A stretch of 64,000 nt of DNA from Bacteroidales bacterium (lineage in GTDB: Bacteria > Bacteroidota > Bacteroidia > Bacteroidales > F082): assembly GCA_028277395.1 (NCBI GenBank), contig JANQGJ010000001.1, positions 1 through 64,000 on the forward strand, written 5' to 3'. The notes under the pieces were generated by a model, which saw only the letters and a list, made by a program, of their open reading frames with translations, did no database searches and was not told the DNA's origin. Both the position numbers and the translations under genes were made by a program. Shown here in pieces: positions 1 through 7,621 of the stretch; the stretch's first letter is position 1; each line of letters opens with the position of its first letter.

Positions 1-404
1 TTTTTCATGTGTTTATAATTTTTTATTTTACTGATAATGAATTAAATAAAAAATTTTCGCACCCATGGTACCACTCCGATAAATCTCCGCTTTCGCAAAA
101 ATTTTAATCATCCTCGGTTGGTATATTAGGATGCTGAAAATTTATGCTCATTTCATCTAATGTAATACTCAAATTTCATATATGTATTTATATTTAATTG
201 AGTACATCAGCAATCTCCTCACATTTGTTATGGAGAATGATTTCAAGATTGTTCCAAAAGATTCTGTATTCAAGTGTGATCTGCATTCATGATTTGAAAA
301 TGTCACACTACTTAAACAGATATCAGGATTAGCTTCTACGTACGGGTAAATCTACCAGAGAGGGAGGGCAAAAACAAGATCAGGGGCAAATTGTCAAAGC
401 ATGT
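1..404. other. Intergenic DNA, no supported gene
   Basis: No gene with start, length and recognisable product is visible. On the minus strand, positions 286 to 194 encode a 30-residue peptide beginning MQITLEYRIF that reads like protein. It may be the tail of a lost gene, but it is too short to call. The 3' end of the alpha/beta hydrolase begins at 405. Confidence 0.5.
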
Positions 405-1238
405 CTATTTCTCAATAAATTCGATGATCCGGTCGATTGTATCATCAGCATCCGGTCCTATCCAAAGGATGTGTCCCCATTCATTGTTAAGCATTTCGAG
501 CTGTGAACCTCTTATTTTCTCAGCAGCATTTAATGCATGGTCTATTGATACGGAGTTATCATTACGACTATGAATTACCAGTGTTGGGGGATAAATCCTG
601 GATATGGTTTCATCACTAATATCCTGATCAATATCAATCATGAAGCCATTTTTCGAATGATATTTACCAAGTAAATTAATTAGTTCTTTTACATCTTCAG
701 CTCTTAGATCATATCCGGGGTATAAAGAAAACTGTCTGTAAAAATTACGGGCCAGTAATTTTGGGAAAATTCCTGATACAGTTCTAACCATTCCCCATAT
801 AAATGACTCAGTTGACGGATTAAAAAACTTCTTTGCAATCTTATATGTCCGTTCGTTCTTATCAAGCCATGGCATAGTAACTGCAGATGCCAGAATCAGC
901 TTTTTTACTTTCTCCGGATAGTTGGCAGCTATCTCAATGGCAGTTGGACCACCTGCTGAGATTCCATAAAAAATTGCTGTTTCAATTTCTAGAAAATCAA
1001 GTAAATCTATTATCAGATCAGCAGCTTTTCGGGCTGTATTATTACCAGCTACCGGAGTTAATCCGTAGCCGGGTCTGGAAGGAGTTATCAGATTGTATTT
1101 CGAAAGGTCAAATCCCTTATGAGCGAGAGTGTCAAAGCAATTTGAATGTCCCCCATGTAGAAAAACTACAGGAATTCCGGCACCTATGGAAACATACTCT
1201 ATATCACCATATATGGTTGTAGTAACCTTACTATTCAT
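405..1238 (-). CDS. Alpha/beta hydrolase
   Basis: A 277-residue alpha/beta-hydrolase-fold enzyme. The HGG oxyanion segment is near residues 28-30 and the nucleophile elbow GISAGG places the catalytic serine at about residue 94. A likely acid lies in SRNDNS near residue 225, and the catalytic histidine is in EWGHILW near residue 256. Length and motif spacing fit the family. There is no signal peptide, so it should be cytoplasmic. It stands alone, with an AT-rich gap of about 350 bases to the next gene on the opposite strand. The substrate cannot be told from sequence; esterases, C-C hydrolases and haloperoxidase-like enzymes share this architecture. Confidence 0.85.
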   Translation of the reverse strand: MNSKVTTTIYGDIEYVSIGAGIPVVFLHGGHSNCFDTLAHKGFDLSKYNLITPSRPGYGLTPVAGNNTARKAADLIIDLLDFLEIETAIFYGISAGGPTAIEIAANYPEKVKKLILASAVTMPWLDKNERTYKIAKKFFNPSTESFIWGMVRTVSGIFPKLLARNFYRQFSLYPGYDLRAEDVKELINLLGKYHSKNGFMIDIDQDISDETISRIYPPTLVIHSRNDNSVSIDHALNAAEKIRGSQLEMLNNEWGHILWIGPDADDTIDRIIEFIEK

Positions 1239-1508
1239 TTAATAAATCAATTATTATTACTTAATAAGTCGTCAAATCTACTAGTTTTATTTGAGATTAT
1301 CACTATAAATACTATAAAAGGTAAGTTTTAATATTAAGTAAATAATTGACTTGGAATAAGCAACCGTTATTTAACTGACAGTACCCGCGTTTTTAGTAAT
1401 TAAAATTATTGTAAATGAAGTTAATGGAAAACTCATTAATGTAGTACGATTGTTATTAAACACATTTAAATAGTGTAATAAATCTTTTTCATAATAATGT
1501 GGTTTAAC

Positions 1509-1516
1509 TAGTTTTG
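1509..1516 (+). promoter_or_regulatory. Possible Bacteroidota -7 element (TAGTTTTG)
   Basis: TAGTTTTG matches the TAnnTTTG consensus of the Bacteroidota primary sigma factor. It lies about 70 bases before the YwbE-like gene, with a T-rich segment (1486-1488) at the right distance for the -33 element, although not a TTG. A small hairpin, CTGATA-TTC-TATCAG, follows at 1554-1568 in the leader. Confidence 0.4.
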
Positions 1517-1584
1517 TATCGTTTTAATATAATTAATAATAACTAATAAATAATCTGATATTCTATCAGGAAGTATTACCTGCA

Positions 1585-1797
1585 ATGATTACTCAAAGCA
1601 ACATTGGAACCGACAGGAAAAAGATAAAAACCGGTTTGAACGTAGAGATCGTTCAGAAGAAGGATCAGGGAACGAATCAGTTAACAATTGGTGTTGTAAA
1701 AAGAATTCTGACTAAATCACCGACCCATCCTCATGGAATTAAGGTTATGCTTGAAACCGGTGAGATTGGACGTGTAAAAAGATTAATATATGATTAA
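1585..1797 (+). CDS. YwbE family protein
   Basis: A 70-residue protein that matches the small YwbE family along its whole length: a basic N-terminus, the block GLNVEIVQKKDQGTNQLT, then the diagnostic SPTHPHGIKVMLE and a C-terminal GEIGRVKRL. The family is widespread in Firmicutes and Bacteroidota and has a small beta-barrel fold; its function is unknown. The stop codon overlaps the start of the next gene by 8 bases, so the two are probably translated together. Confidence 0.9.
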   Translation: MITQSNIGTDRKKIKTGLNVEIVQKKDQGTNQLTIGVVKRILTKSPTHPHGIKVMLETGEIGRVKRLIYD

Positions 1798-2290
1798 CAA
1801 TAAAATAGAAAAAACTTTTGGTAGTGCGGGTTCTTTCGCCGGATATATCCTGATTTTGTTTGGAATTATGATAATGATTTCGTGGGCAGGTATTTTGTTA
1901 GTTTTAATAGGATTGTTCTTTGCATTTTCATACTCCGGAATATCAATCGATACTGATAAAAGCAGATTTAAACAATTTACCAAACTGTTTGGTATAATTA
2001 AGGTAGGTGATTGGGAAGATATATACGGATTTGAAAAATTATTGATAAAGAATAATGACAATGTATTCAGAGTTTTCAGTCGTGGTAACAGATCAATAGA
2101 ATCACGTTCTGATACATATCTTATTTGTATGGTTCACTCAAATGAAGTTACCATTATTCCGGTAATGAAGTGTAGCAGCTATGATAAGGTAATGGCAAAA
2201 GCATCAGAATTGAGTAATATATTGAATTTACCTGTTGAAAATAATGTAGAGCATAGAGTGATTGAATTGAATGAAAATGATGAAATATGA
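1790..2290 (+). CDS. Small membrane protein, function unknown
   Basis: A 166-residue protein not assigned to a named family. After a short polar N-terminus there are two closely spaced hydrophobic segments (about residues 15-52, GYILILFGIMIMISW and LLVLIGLFFAF). A soluble domain of about 110 residues follows, rich in beta-prone sequence, which could be a small PH-like domain as in other bacterial two-TM proteins; this is a guess. It starts inside the end of the YwbE-like gene (8-base overlap), implying one transcript. Confidence 0.7.
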   Translation: MINNKIEKTFGSAGSFAGYILILFGIMIMISWAGILLVLIGLFFAFSYSGISIDTDKSRFKQFTKLFGIIKVGDWEDIYGFEKLLIKNNDNVFRVFSRGNRSIESRSDTYLICMVHSNEVTIIPVMKCSSYDKVMAKASELSNILNLPVENNVEHRVIELNENDEI

Positions 2291-2368
2291 AATTCTTCAT
2301 ACCGGTTCCTTGCAGAACTGCGAGATCACATTATTGAAATAATAATTGATAAGGGAGAGGATGAAGGA

Positions 2369-2384
2369 GGTGGTTTTAACCACC
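2369..2384. promoter_or_regulatory. Perfect inverted repeat upstream of AraC/GyrI gene
   Basis: GGTGGTT-TT-AACCACC, a 7-bp perfect inverted repeat around two bases, ends 51 bases before the preferred start of the AraC/GyrI regulator. It could be an operator for that regulator or a hairpin in its leader. There is no T-run, so it is not an obvious terminator. Confidence 0.35.
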
Positions 2385-2435
2385 GGGGTGTATCTGCAGT
2401 TTAATCAATTTATATTATGTAGAAATTTTAGAGAT

Positions 2436-3359
2436 ATGGCAAATATAAAAGTAACAAGAGAAGAGTATATTGGCAGAATAAACAAAGTACTGGATTTTGT
2501 TGAGAATAATCTTGACAATGACTTACCCCTTGAATATCTTTCGGATATTTCATGTTACTCACCTTTCCATTTTCACAGAATATTTTCTTCAATTGTGGGT
2601 GAAACCATAAATGCATATGTAACAAGAAAGAGGCTTGAAAAAATAGCATCTATCCTAATTTCAGGAAGCAATACTCCAATAACAGAGATGGCTTATACCT
2701 ATGGTTTTAAAAGTGGTAGTGCCTTCTCCCGTGCTTTCAGTAATTATTACGGAATGAGTCCCAGTGAATTCCGCGAAGAAGCCGGAAATAATAATAGCAA
2801 GATATGTAAAGTAGAGCGCAAGAAAGGTAAAGACAGGATCACTTTCGAGAACTACATTTGTGGCATTAATAACATAAAAAACTGGATAAAAATGAATGCA
2901 CAAATTGAAGTTAAAGAAATGCCCGAAGTAAATCTTATTTATATCAACCACGTTGGTGAATTTGATCAGATTGGAGCTATTTATGAAAAACTATTCCGCT
3001 GGGCCGGTCCCAAAGGATTACTCGGATCTCCTGATATGAAAACAATTACTGTTTATCACGATGATCCAAAAGTAACAGAAATATCAAAGGTACGTCAGAG
3101 CGCGGGCATTACAGTAGATAGCAAAGTAAATGTTGATGGTGAGGTCGGGTATATGACAGTTCCCGGCGGGAAATTTGCTGTGGGAAGATTCGAAATACCC
3201 GTAACCGGATTTGAGAATGCATGGAACAGTATGTGTGTCTGGGTTGCTGAAAGCGGGTACTCAACCCGTGATAGTAAATATTATGAGCTTTACCATAATG
3301 ATCATATGGAACATCCTGAGAAAAAATTTATTCTTGATATTTGTATTCCTGTGGAATAA
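2436..3359 (+). CDS. AraC family regulator with GyrI-like effector domain
   Basis: About 307 residues from the ATG at 2436, chosen because family homology begins immediately there (MANIKVTREEYIGRINKVLD); the TTG at 2346 and ATG at 2361 would add a non-conserved leader. Residues 1-105 form the double helix-turn-helix of AraC/XylS proteins, including the second recognition region GFKSGSAFSRAFSNYYGMSPSEFR. Residues from about 145 to the end form a GyrI-like small-molecule binding domain (EVKEMPEVNLIYINHVGEF, then PGGKFAVGRFE), as in Rob, SbmC and multidrug-sensing regulators. It is probably a cytoplasmic sensor of lipophilic or cationic compounds. It is transcribed away from the upstream pair after a gap holding an inverted repeat. 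Confidence 0.9.
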   Translation: MANIKVTREEYIGRINKVLDFVENNLDNDLPLEYLSDISCYSPFHFHRIFSSIVGETINAYVTRKRLEKIASILISGSNTPITEMAYTYGFKSGSAFSRAFSNYYGMSPSEFREEAGNNNSKICKVERKKGKDRITFENYICGINNIKNWIKMNAQIEVKEMPEVNLIYINHVGEFDQIGAIYEKLFRWAGPKGLLGSPDMKTITVYHDDPKVTEISKVRQSAGITVDSKVNVDGEVGYMTVPGGKFAVGRFEIPVTGFENAWNSMCVWVAESGYSTRDSKYYELYHNDHMEHPEKKFILDICIPVE

Positions 3360-3382
3360 AAAGCATTTCGATAAACTGAACT

Positions 3383-3409
3383 AATTCCGGTAGTAATGCC
3401 GGAATTTTC
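3383..3409 (+). terminator. Intrinsic terminator after AraC/GyrI gene
   Basis: AATTCCGG and CCGGAATT flank an 8-base loop (3383-3406), and the second arm runs into TTTT. The hairpin begins 24 bases after the stop codon of the AraC/GyrI gene. Confidence 0.65.
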
Positions 3410-3634
3410 AAATAACCGTATGAAGTGAGTTAACGGGTTACTTTGTACGTTTTTTTTGTTTATGATACAGATATCCTGATCAGAACATGAATTATTTCAT
3501 AAACATTTCAAAATCTATCATACTTCTTGTACAAAGAATGTATTAACTCGTGTTAAATAATAAATTTGTCTGAAATTTGCTCTGATAATTTGAAAAAGAG
3601 TATAAGGACAAGTAATTGTTTTAAATAAATCTGA

Positions 3635-4846
3635 TTGAAAAAACTGTTCAAAGACATAGGTCCGGGCATTGTAGTAGCTGCAACGGGTATAGGTGCCGGC
3701 GATATGATAGCTGCAGCTGTTGGGGGTAGTTCCTATGGTTATGTAATACTATGGTCAATAATACTTGGAGGAATATTAAAGTTTGTATTAAATGAAGGAA
3801 TAGGAAGATGGCAACTTGTTACAGGCACTAAAGTAACAGAAGCATGGTTAAATGTATTACCTAAATTTTTTGCATGGTATTTTATTATTTACCTGATACT
3901 TTGGTCTTATATTGTTGCTGCAGCACTAATTGCAGCTACAGGTCTTGCTGCATATAGTCTTTGGCCTGTTCTTACTGTTAATCAATGGGGGATTGTACAT
4001 TCTCTGGTGGCTATGCTTTTTGTTTTCTGGGGTAGTTACAGGTATTTTGAAACGGTGATGAAGGTAATGATTGCACTTTTGTTTTCCGTTGTTATAATTA
4101 GTGTAATAATTATCAAACCTGATTTGAATGGTGTATTAGATGGAATTTTAGTTCCTGTTATTCCTGAGGGATCTGCAGCATATGTCATTGCAATAATTGG
4201 AGGTGTAGGAGGAAGTGTAACATTATTAAGTTATGGATACTGGATCGCAGAAAAGAAATGGAAGGGAACGAAAAACCTCAAAAGAATAAGAATTGATCTG
4301 GCGGTTGCCTATACCCTGACTGCTATATTTGGGATATCAATAGCCATATTATCAGCAAATTTAAAACCTGAAGCTGTTAAAAGTAATCAGATTATACTTG
4401 TAATGGCAGCAGAGATGGAACTCCTGACAGGAAAAACCGGCAGCTGGATATTCCTCATCGGATTTTGGGGCGCAGTTTTTAGTTCAATGCTTGGTGTATG
4501 GCAGGGAATTCCTTATCTGTTTACAGATTTCGCTATCAAATGGAGAAAAGATAGTGTCGGGGTAACCGATTTCCAAAAGAGCAGGTATTACAGGTATTTC
4601 CTGGTTTTTCTTGCAATACCTCCAGTCATAATTCTTTATTTCAATAAACCCGTATGGTTGATACTTGTTTATTCTGTTACAGGTGCTTTTTTCATGCCGT
4701 TTCTTGCAATTACCTTACTCTGGCTCAACAATAAAACAGAAATGGGCAGGTTTAAAAGCCACGTCTTTATAAATGTATTATTGATCATGGTATTGGGATT
4801 GTTTATTTATCTGGCATATATTGAAGCAGTACGTTTAATATTTTGA
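3635..4846 (+). CDS. Nramp family transporter, divergent TM1 motif
   Basis: A 403-residue integral membrane protein of the Nramp/MntH fold, with about eleven hydrophobic segments. It must start at the TTG at 3635: an in-frame TGA lies immediately upstream and the conserved first helix (GPGIVVAATGIGAGD) begins within ten residues, while the first ATG is inside that helix. Classical Mn/Fe Nramps carry DPGN in helix 1 as metal ligands; here the segment reads TGIGAGD. This variant is common among Bacteroidota Nramp relatives, so the transported ion may not be the usual transition metal. It has its own intergenic regions on both sides and no partner gene. Confidence 0.85.
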   Translation: MKKLFKDIGPGIVVAATGIGAGDMIAAAVGGSSYGYVILWSIILGGILKFVLNEGIGRWQLVTGTKVTEAWLNVLPKFFAWYFIIYLILWSYIVAAALIAATGLAAYSLWPVLTVNQWGIVHSLVAMLFVFWGSYRYFETVMKVMIALLFSVVIISVIIIKPDLNGVLDGILVPVIPEGSAAYVIAIIGGVGGSVTLLSYGYWIAEKKWKGTKNLKRIRIDLAVAYTLTAIFGISIAILSANLKPEAVKSNQIILVMAAEMELLTGKTGSWIFLIGFWGAVFSSMLGVWQGIPYLFTDFAIKWRKDSVGVTDFQKSRYYRYFLVFLAIPPVIILYFNKPVWLILVYSVTGAFFMPFLAITLLWLNNKTEMGRFKSHVFINVLLIMVLGLFIYLAYIEAVRLIF

Positions 4847-5099
4847 ATTAAATGAATAAGTTTCAATTACTGTAGTTACTATTTTATATCACCATGTTGT
4901 TATCCTTATAGTTCATTATTCAGCAATTATTTCGGATATAAATAACAATCATTAGAATTCATTGTGAAGGCTACATAGAATCAACTATGTTTGATCTAAC
5001 CTAATACATCATTTGATTTCAATTTTTATACTGGATTTTATTAGTTTTGATAAATTTTGTAATCAATCTTATTTAATCTATCATAAATTAATTAGTTAA

Positions 5100-5867
5100 A
5101 TGAAGAATTATTTACTCTTTCTGATTGTTGTATTTGGAATAACTATCAACAGTACTTCACAAACCAATAAAACAAAAATGGTCATTGTTCCCGGAGGTGA
5201 ATACACAATAGGATTGGATAGTGAATCAAATGCAGATTATTCTCCGGCCCACAGTGTGGTTGTTGATTCATTCTACATTGATATACATGAAGTTACCAAT
5301 TCGCAATATTATGAATTTTGTATGGCTACAGACAGAAAACTTCCGGAATTCTGGGGTGTGGCAAAATATCGTAGTAGTTTGGAATATCCTGATTGTCCCG
5401 TAATTGGAGTCAGTAAAAACGATGCTGCTGCCTATGCCGAGTACATTGGGTGCAGATTACCAACTGAAGCCGAATGGGAAGTTGCAGCCAGGGGTGGACT
5501 TATTGGTAAGAAATTTTCCAATGGAGATGATTTTGGTAAATGTATTGATCTTGATTCGGTTTTTGTTGACGGAGAGAGACACCCTTATGATGTAATGCTG
5601 GGAACACCTAATGGTTATGGTTTATACGGTATGAGTTGTAATGCCCGTGAATGGGTAAGTGATAATTATGCAAGAGATTATTATAAGATAAGTCCGGTTG
5701 TTAACCCGACAGGACCTGAAAAAGAACGGCTAACAGTTGTCAGGGGAGGAGGCTGGAAATCAGGAACTGGCTGCAAGAAAGTATTCATTCGTAATGCATT
5801 GCGGGGAACCTGGGTTGATATTGCAGTAGGCTTCAGATGTGTTAAGGACATAAATAAAATAGAATAG
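5100..5867 (+). CDS. Secreted SUMF1/FGE-fold protein
   Basis: 255 residues. A hydrophobic N-terminal signal (MKNYLLFLIVVFGITINST) is followed by a formylglycine-generating-enzyme-sulfatase domain: MVIVPGGEYTIG, then FYIDIHEVTNSQYYEF, CRLPTEAEWEVAARGG, GLYGMSCNAREWVSD, VRGGGWKSG and a C-terminal GFRC. True FGEs use two cysteines close to the C-terminus for copper and catalysis. Only one cysteine (GCKKVF) is visible at that place apart from the GFRC cysteine, so sulfatase activation is doubtful. In Bacteroidota most such proteins are exported and of unknown role. A broken DUF3788 gene follows five bases later. Confidence 0.85.
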   Translation: MKNYLLFLIVVFGITINSTSQTNKTKMVIVPGGEYTIGLDSESNADYSPAHSVVVDSFYIDIHEVTNSQYYEFCMATDRKLPEFWGVAKYRSSLEYPDCPVIGVSKNDAAAYAEYIGCRLPTEAEWEVAARGGLIGKKFSNGDDFGKCIDLDSVFVDGERHPYDVMLGTPNGYGLYGMSCNAREWVSDNYARDYYKISPVVNPTGPEKERLTVVRGGGWKSGTGCKKVFIRNALRGTWVDIAVGFRCVKDINKIE

Positions 5868-5872
5868 TAATT

Positions 5873-6303
5873 ATGGCAGACACCAGCATTTTTATGGACA
5901 AAACAATTGTTCCTACAGATAACGATCTGATTGAAAACATTGGTTCAACACATGATTACTATGATTACTGGAAGGAACTTCAGAACCTGATAATGAAATT
6001 GTACCCAGCAGGAATCGAAGAATGGACTTAGACTGAAAAAAAGTATGGCTGGAGTTTCAGGATTAAAGACAAAAAGCGGGCGATAATGTATTTTCTTCCA
6101 AGGAAATGCTATTTTGAAGTAGTATTTTTGTTCGGACAGAAAGCTACTAATGTGTTGTTAAGTCTGATATCAGTAAGGAAATTATAAATAATCAGTTGAA
6201 TGCCGGAAAATATGCCGAAGGGAGAGGAGTAAGTATTGTTGTTAAAAGTGAGTATGTATTAGATGATATTAAGAAGTTGATTGATATTAAAATGGCGAAT
6301 TAA
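5873..6303 (+). pseudogene. DUF3788 family gene, inactivated
   Basis: Translation from the ATG at 5873 gives a recognisable DUF3788 N-terminal half (DYYDYWKELQNLIMKLYP, then KKYGWSFRIKDKKRAIMYFL). It is interrupted by an in-frame TAG at 6029-6031. The frame is lost again near 6160, after which another frame continues the family to its natural end (KYAEGRGVSIVVKSE, then DDIKKLIDIKMAN, stop at 6301-6303). Two independent lesions in an otherwise well conserved sequence indicate a recent pseudogene, or less likely sequencing errors. DUF3788 proteins are small cytoplasmic proteins of unknown function. Confidence 0.8.
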
Positions 6304-6509
6304 AATAATTACCATAATAATTGCCTCAGCCCAAACAAGCCCGAAAAGGGGAGATATTAACCAAAGTCTGGATAATCATTATTGTTTGATAATGAAGGTG
6401 TCAGTCCATGATATTGAACAGGTTTTTATCCTGAGCTACCTACAATTAGGAAAGATTCCATAATTCGTAAAGTTATTACAGTAAGTTTCCAGTGCATGTA
6501 AACTTTTCC

Positions 6510-6517
6510 TATCTTTG
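6510..6517 (+). promoter_or_regulatory. -7 element TATCTTTG at the GNAT start codon
   Basis: TATCTTTG matches the TAnnTTTG consensus and ends only four bases before the ATG at 6522. Transcription would begin at or very near the start codon, giving a leaderless mRNA. A weak TTT at the -33 position is the only upstream element seen. Confidence 0.55.
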
Positions 6518-6521
6518 TAGG

Positions 6522-6989
6522 ATGATAATTATAGATACATCAACAGGTGAAAAGCATTTGGTTAATATTTTACCGGTAGAAGTTGATGAATTTAATACAT
6601 TAAGAAAAGACAGGTACTTCTTTGACTGGAAAACTGAGAAGAATCAAGAGGTATATAAATTGCAGCTTACAGGGTCAAGTGATATTTTAGGATTAAAATC
6701 TATCGAAAGGATTCCTCAGGAATGGAGGATACATATCAGACTTTTGACAGTATCAAAAGAAAACAAGGGAAATGATAAGAAATATGATAAAATTACAGGA
6801 AACCTAATTGTGCATGTAGCAAAAATTGCAATTCGTGAATTTGGAGAACTGGCATGTGTTTCACTTAGACCAAAAAGCCAGATAGCCCAACATTATATTG
6901 ATAAGTATAATATGAATATAACAGGCATGACTTTAAGTATTGAGGTACCTGAGATCATTGATTTAATAAATTCTTATGACTATGACTGA
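6522..6989 (+). CDS. GNAT-like acyltransferase domain protein, possible toxin
   Basis: About 155 residues from the ATG at 6522, preferred over the upstream non-ATG start because a promoter element sits directly before it. The fold reads as GNAT-like: a central beta segment (EVYKLQLTGSSDILGLKSIE), a probable acetyl-CoA region (KITGNLIVHVAKIAIREFG) and the late motif LRPKSQIAQHYIDKYNM, as in the YxxxGF/Y region of acetyltransferases. The classical Q/RxxGxG/A pyrophosphate loop is not clear. It overlaps the next gene, which has a DNA-binding helix-turn-helix, by 14 bases. That order and overlap are typical of toxin-antitoxin operons, but the assignment is inference; a regulated acetyltransferase is the alternative. 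Confidence 0.6.
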   Translation: MIIIDTSTGEKHLVNILPVEVDEFNTLRKDRYFFDWKTEKNQEVYKLQLTGSSDILGLKSIERIPQEWRIHIRLLTVSKENKGNDKKYDKITGNLIVHVAKIAIREFGELACVSLRPKSQIAQHYIDKYNMNITGMTLSIEVPEIIDLINSYDYD

Positions 6990-7506
6990 AAATAGAAGTA
7001 ATATTATGGATACAGAGTATGGTATTGATTCAAAATACAAATCTGATAAAGAGCGGGAATCAGATGCCACAGCTTTAATGGAAGCTCGTTTAAGGAGAAT
7101 GAAGAATCTTTCAAAAGACCAAATTACAAAGGCTAAACTTTTACAATTAAAACTGAAAATGGAGGAATATATTAGATATCCGGTATATGATGATCATAAC
7201 TATTTCTCAAATTTTTTAAAATTATATATTGATTCCATATACTCAAAGAGAAGTACTTTTGCGAAAGATATAAATGTTACTCCTGTAAGTTTGAGCCAGG
7301 TAATAAACAACCACAGAGAACCTAAAGAAGAATTCATTAAGAAATTGATGATACATTCGGAGAAAATATATAAGAATGTTTGTGAGTTTCATAAGAAAAC
7401 CTGGTATCAGGTTTATTTTCATGAGAAGATATGCGACACAATGTCAAATCAGGAACACTGGCGACCTGAAATAGAAAAAAATGTACGAATAAGTAAAGCA
7501 ATCTAA
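6976..7506 (+). CDS. Helix-turn-helix protein, possible antitoxin
   Basis: 176 residues; the ATG at 6976 or the one two codons later both overlap the end of the GNAT-like gene. The N-terminal 75 residues are polar and helical (a run from ERESDATALMEARLRRMKNL, coiled-coil-like). Residues of about 90-130 contain an XRE-type helix-turn-helix: STFAKDINVTPVSLSQVINN, then HREPKEEFIKKLMIHSEK. The C-terminus is basic and aromatic. In Bacteroidota, HTH proteins of this form are often encoded next to GNAT-like proteins. The likely roles are DNA-binding autorepressor and neutraliser of its partner; no family with a known function is recognised. Confidence 0.65.
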   Translation: MTMTENRSNIMDTEYGIDSKYKSDKERESDATALMEARLRRMKNLSKDQITKAKLLQLKLKMEEYIRYPVYDDHNYFSNFLKLYIDSIYSKRSTFAKDINVTPVSLSQVINNHREPKEEFIKKLMIHSEKIYKNVCEFHKKTWYQVYFHEKICDTMSNQEHWRPEIEKNVRISKAI

Positions 7507-7621
7507 GGAATAACTATGGGTAAAAAATGCGCATGAAGCTAAGATTGGTAGTAGTCATAGTACAAGTCCGGATTTAATATGTGCCGGCAGAACAATATAC
7601 TTATGAAAATCATCAAAAGAA

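Noticed and set aside
194..286. 30-codon minus-strand frame starting MQITLEYRIFWN
   Set aside because: Too short and without a recognisable family or upstream signals; may be a remnant.
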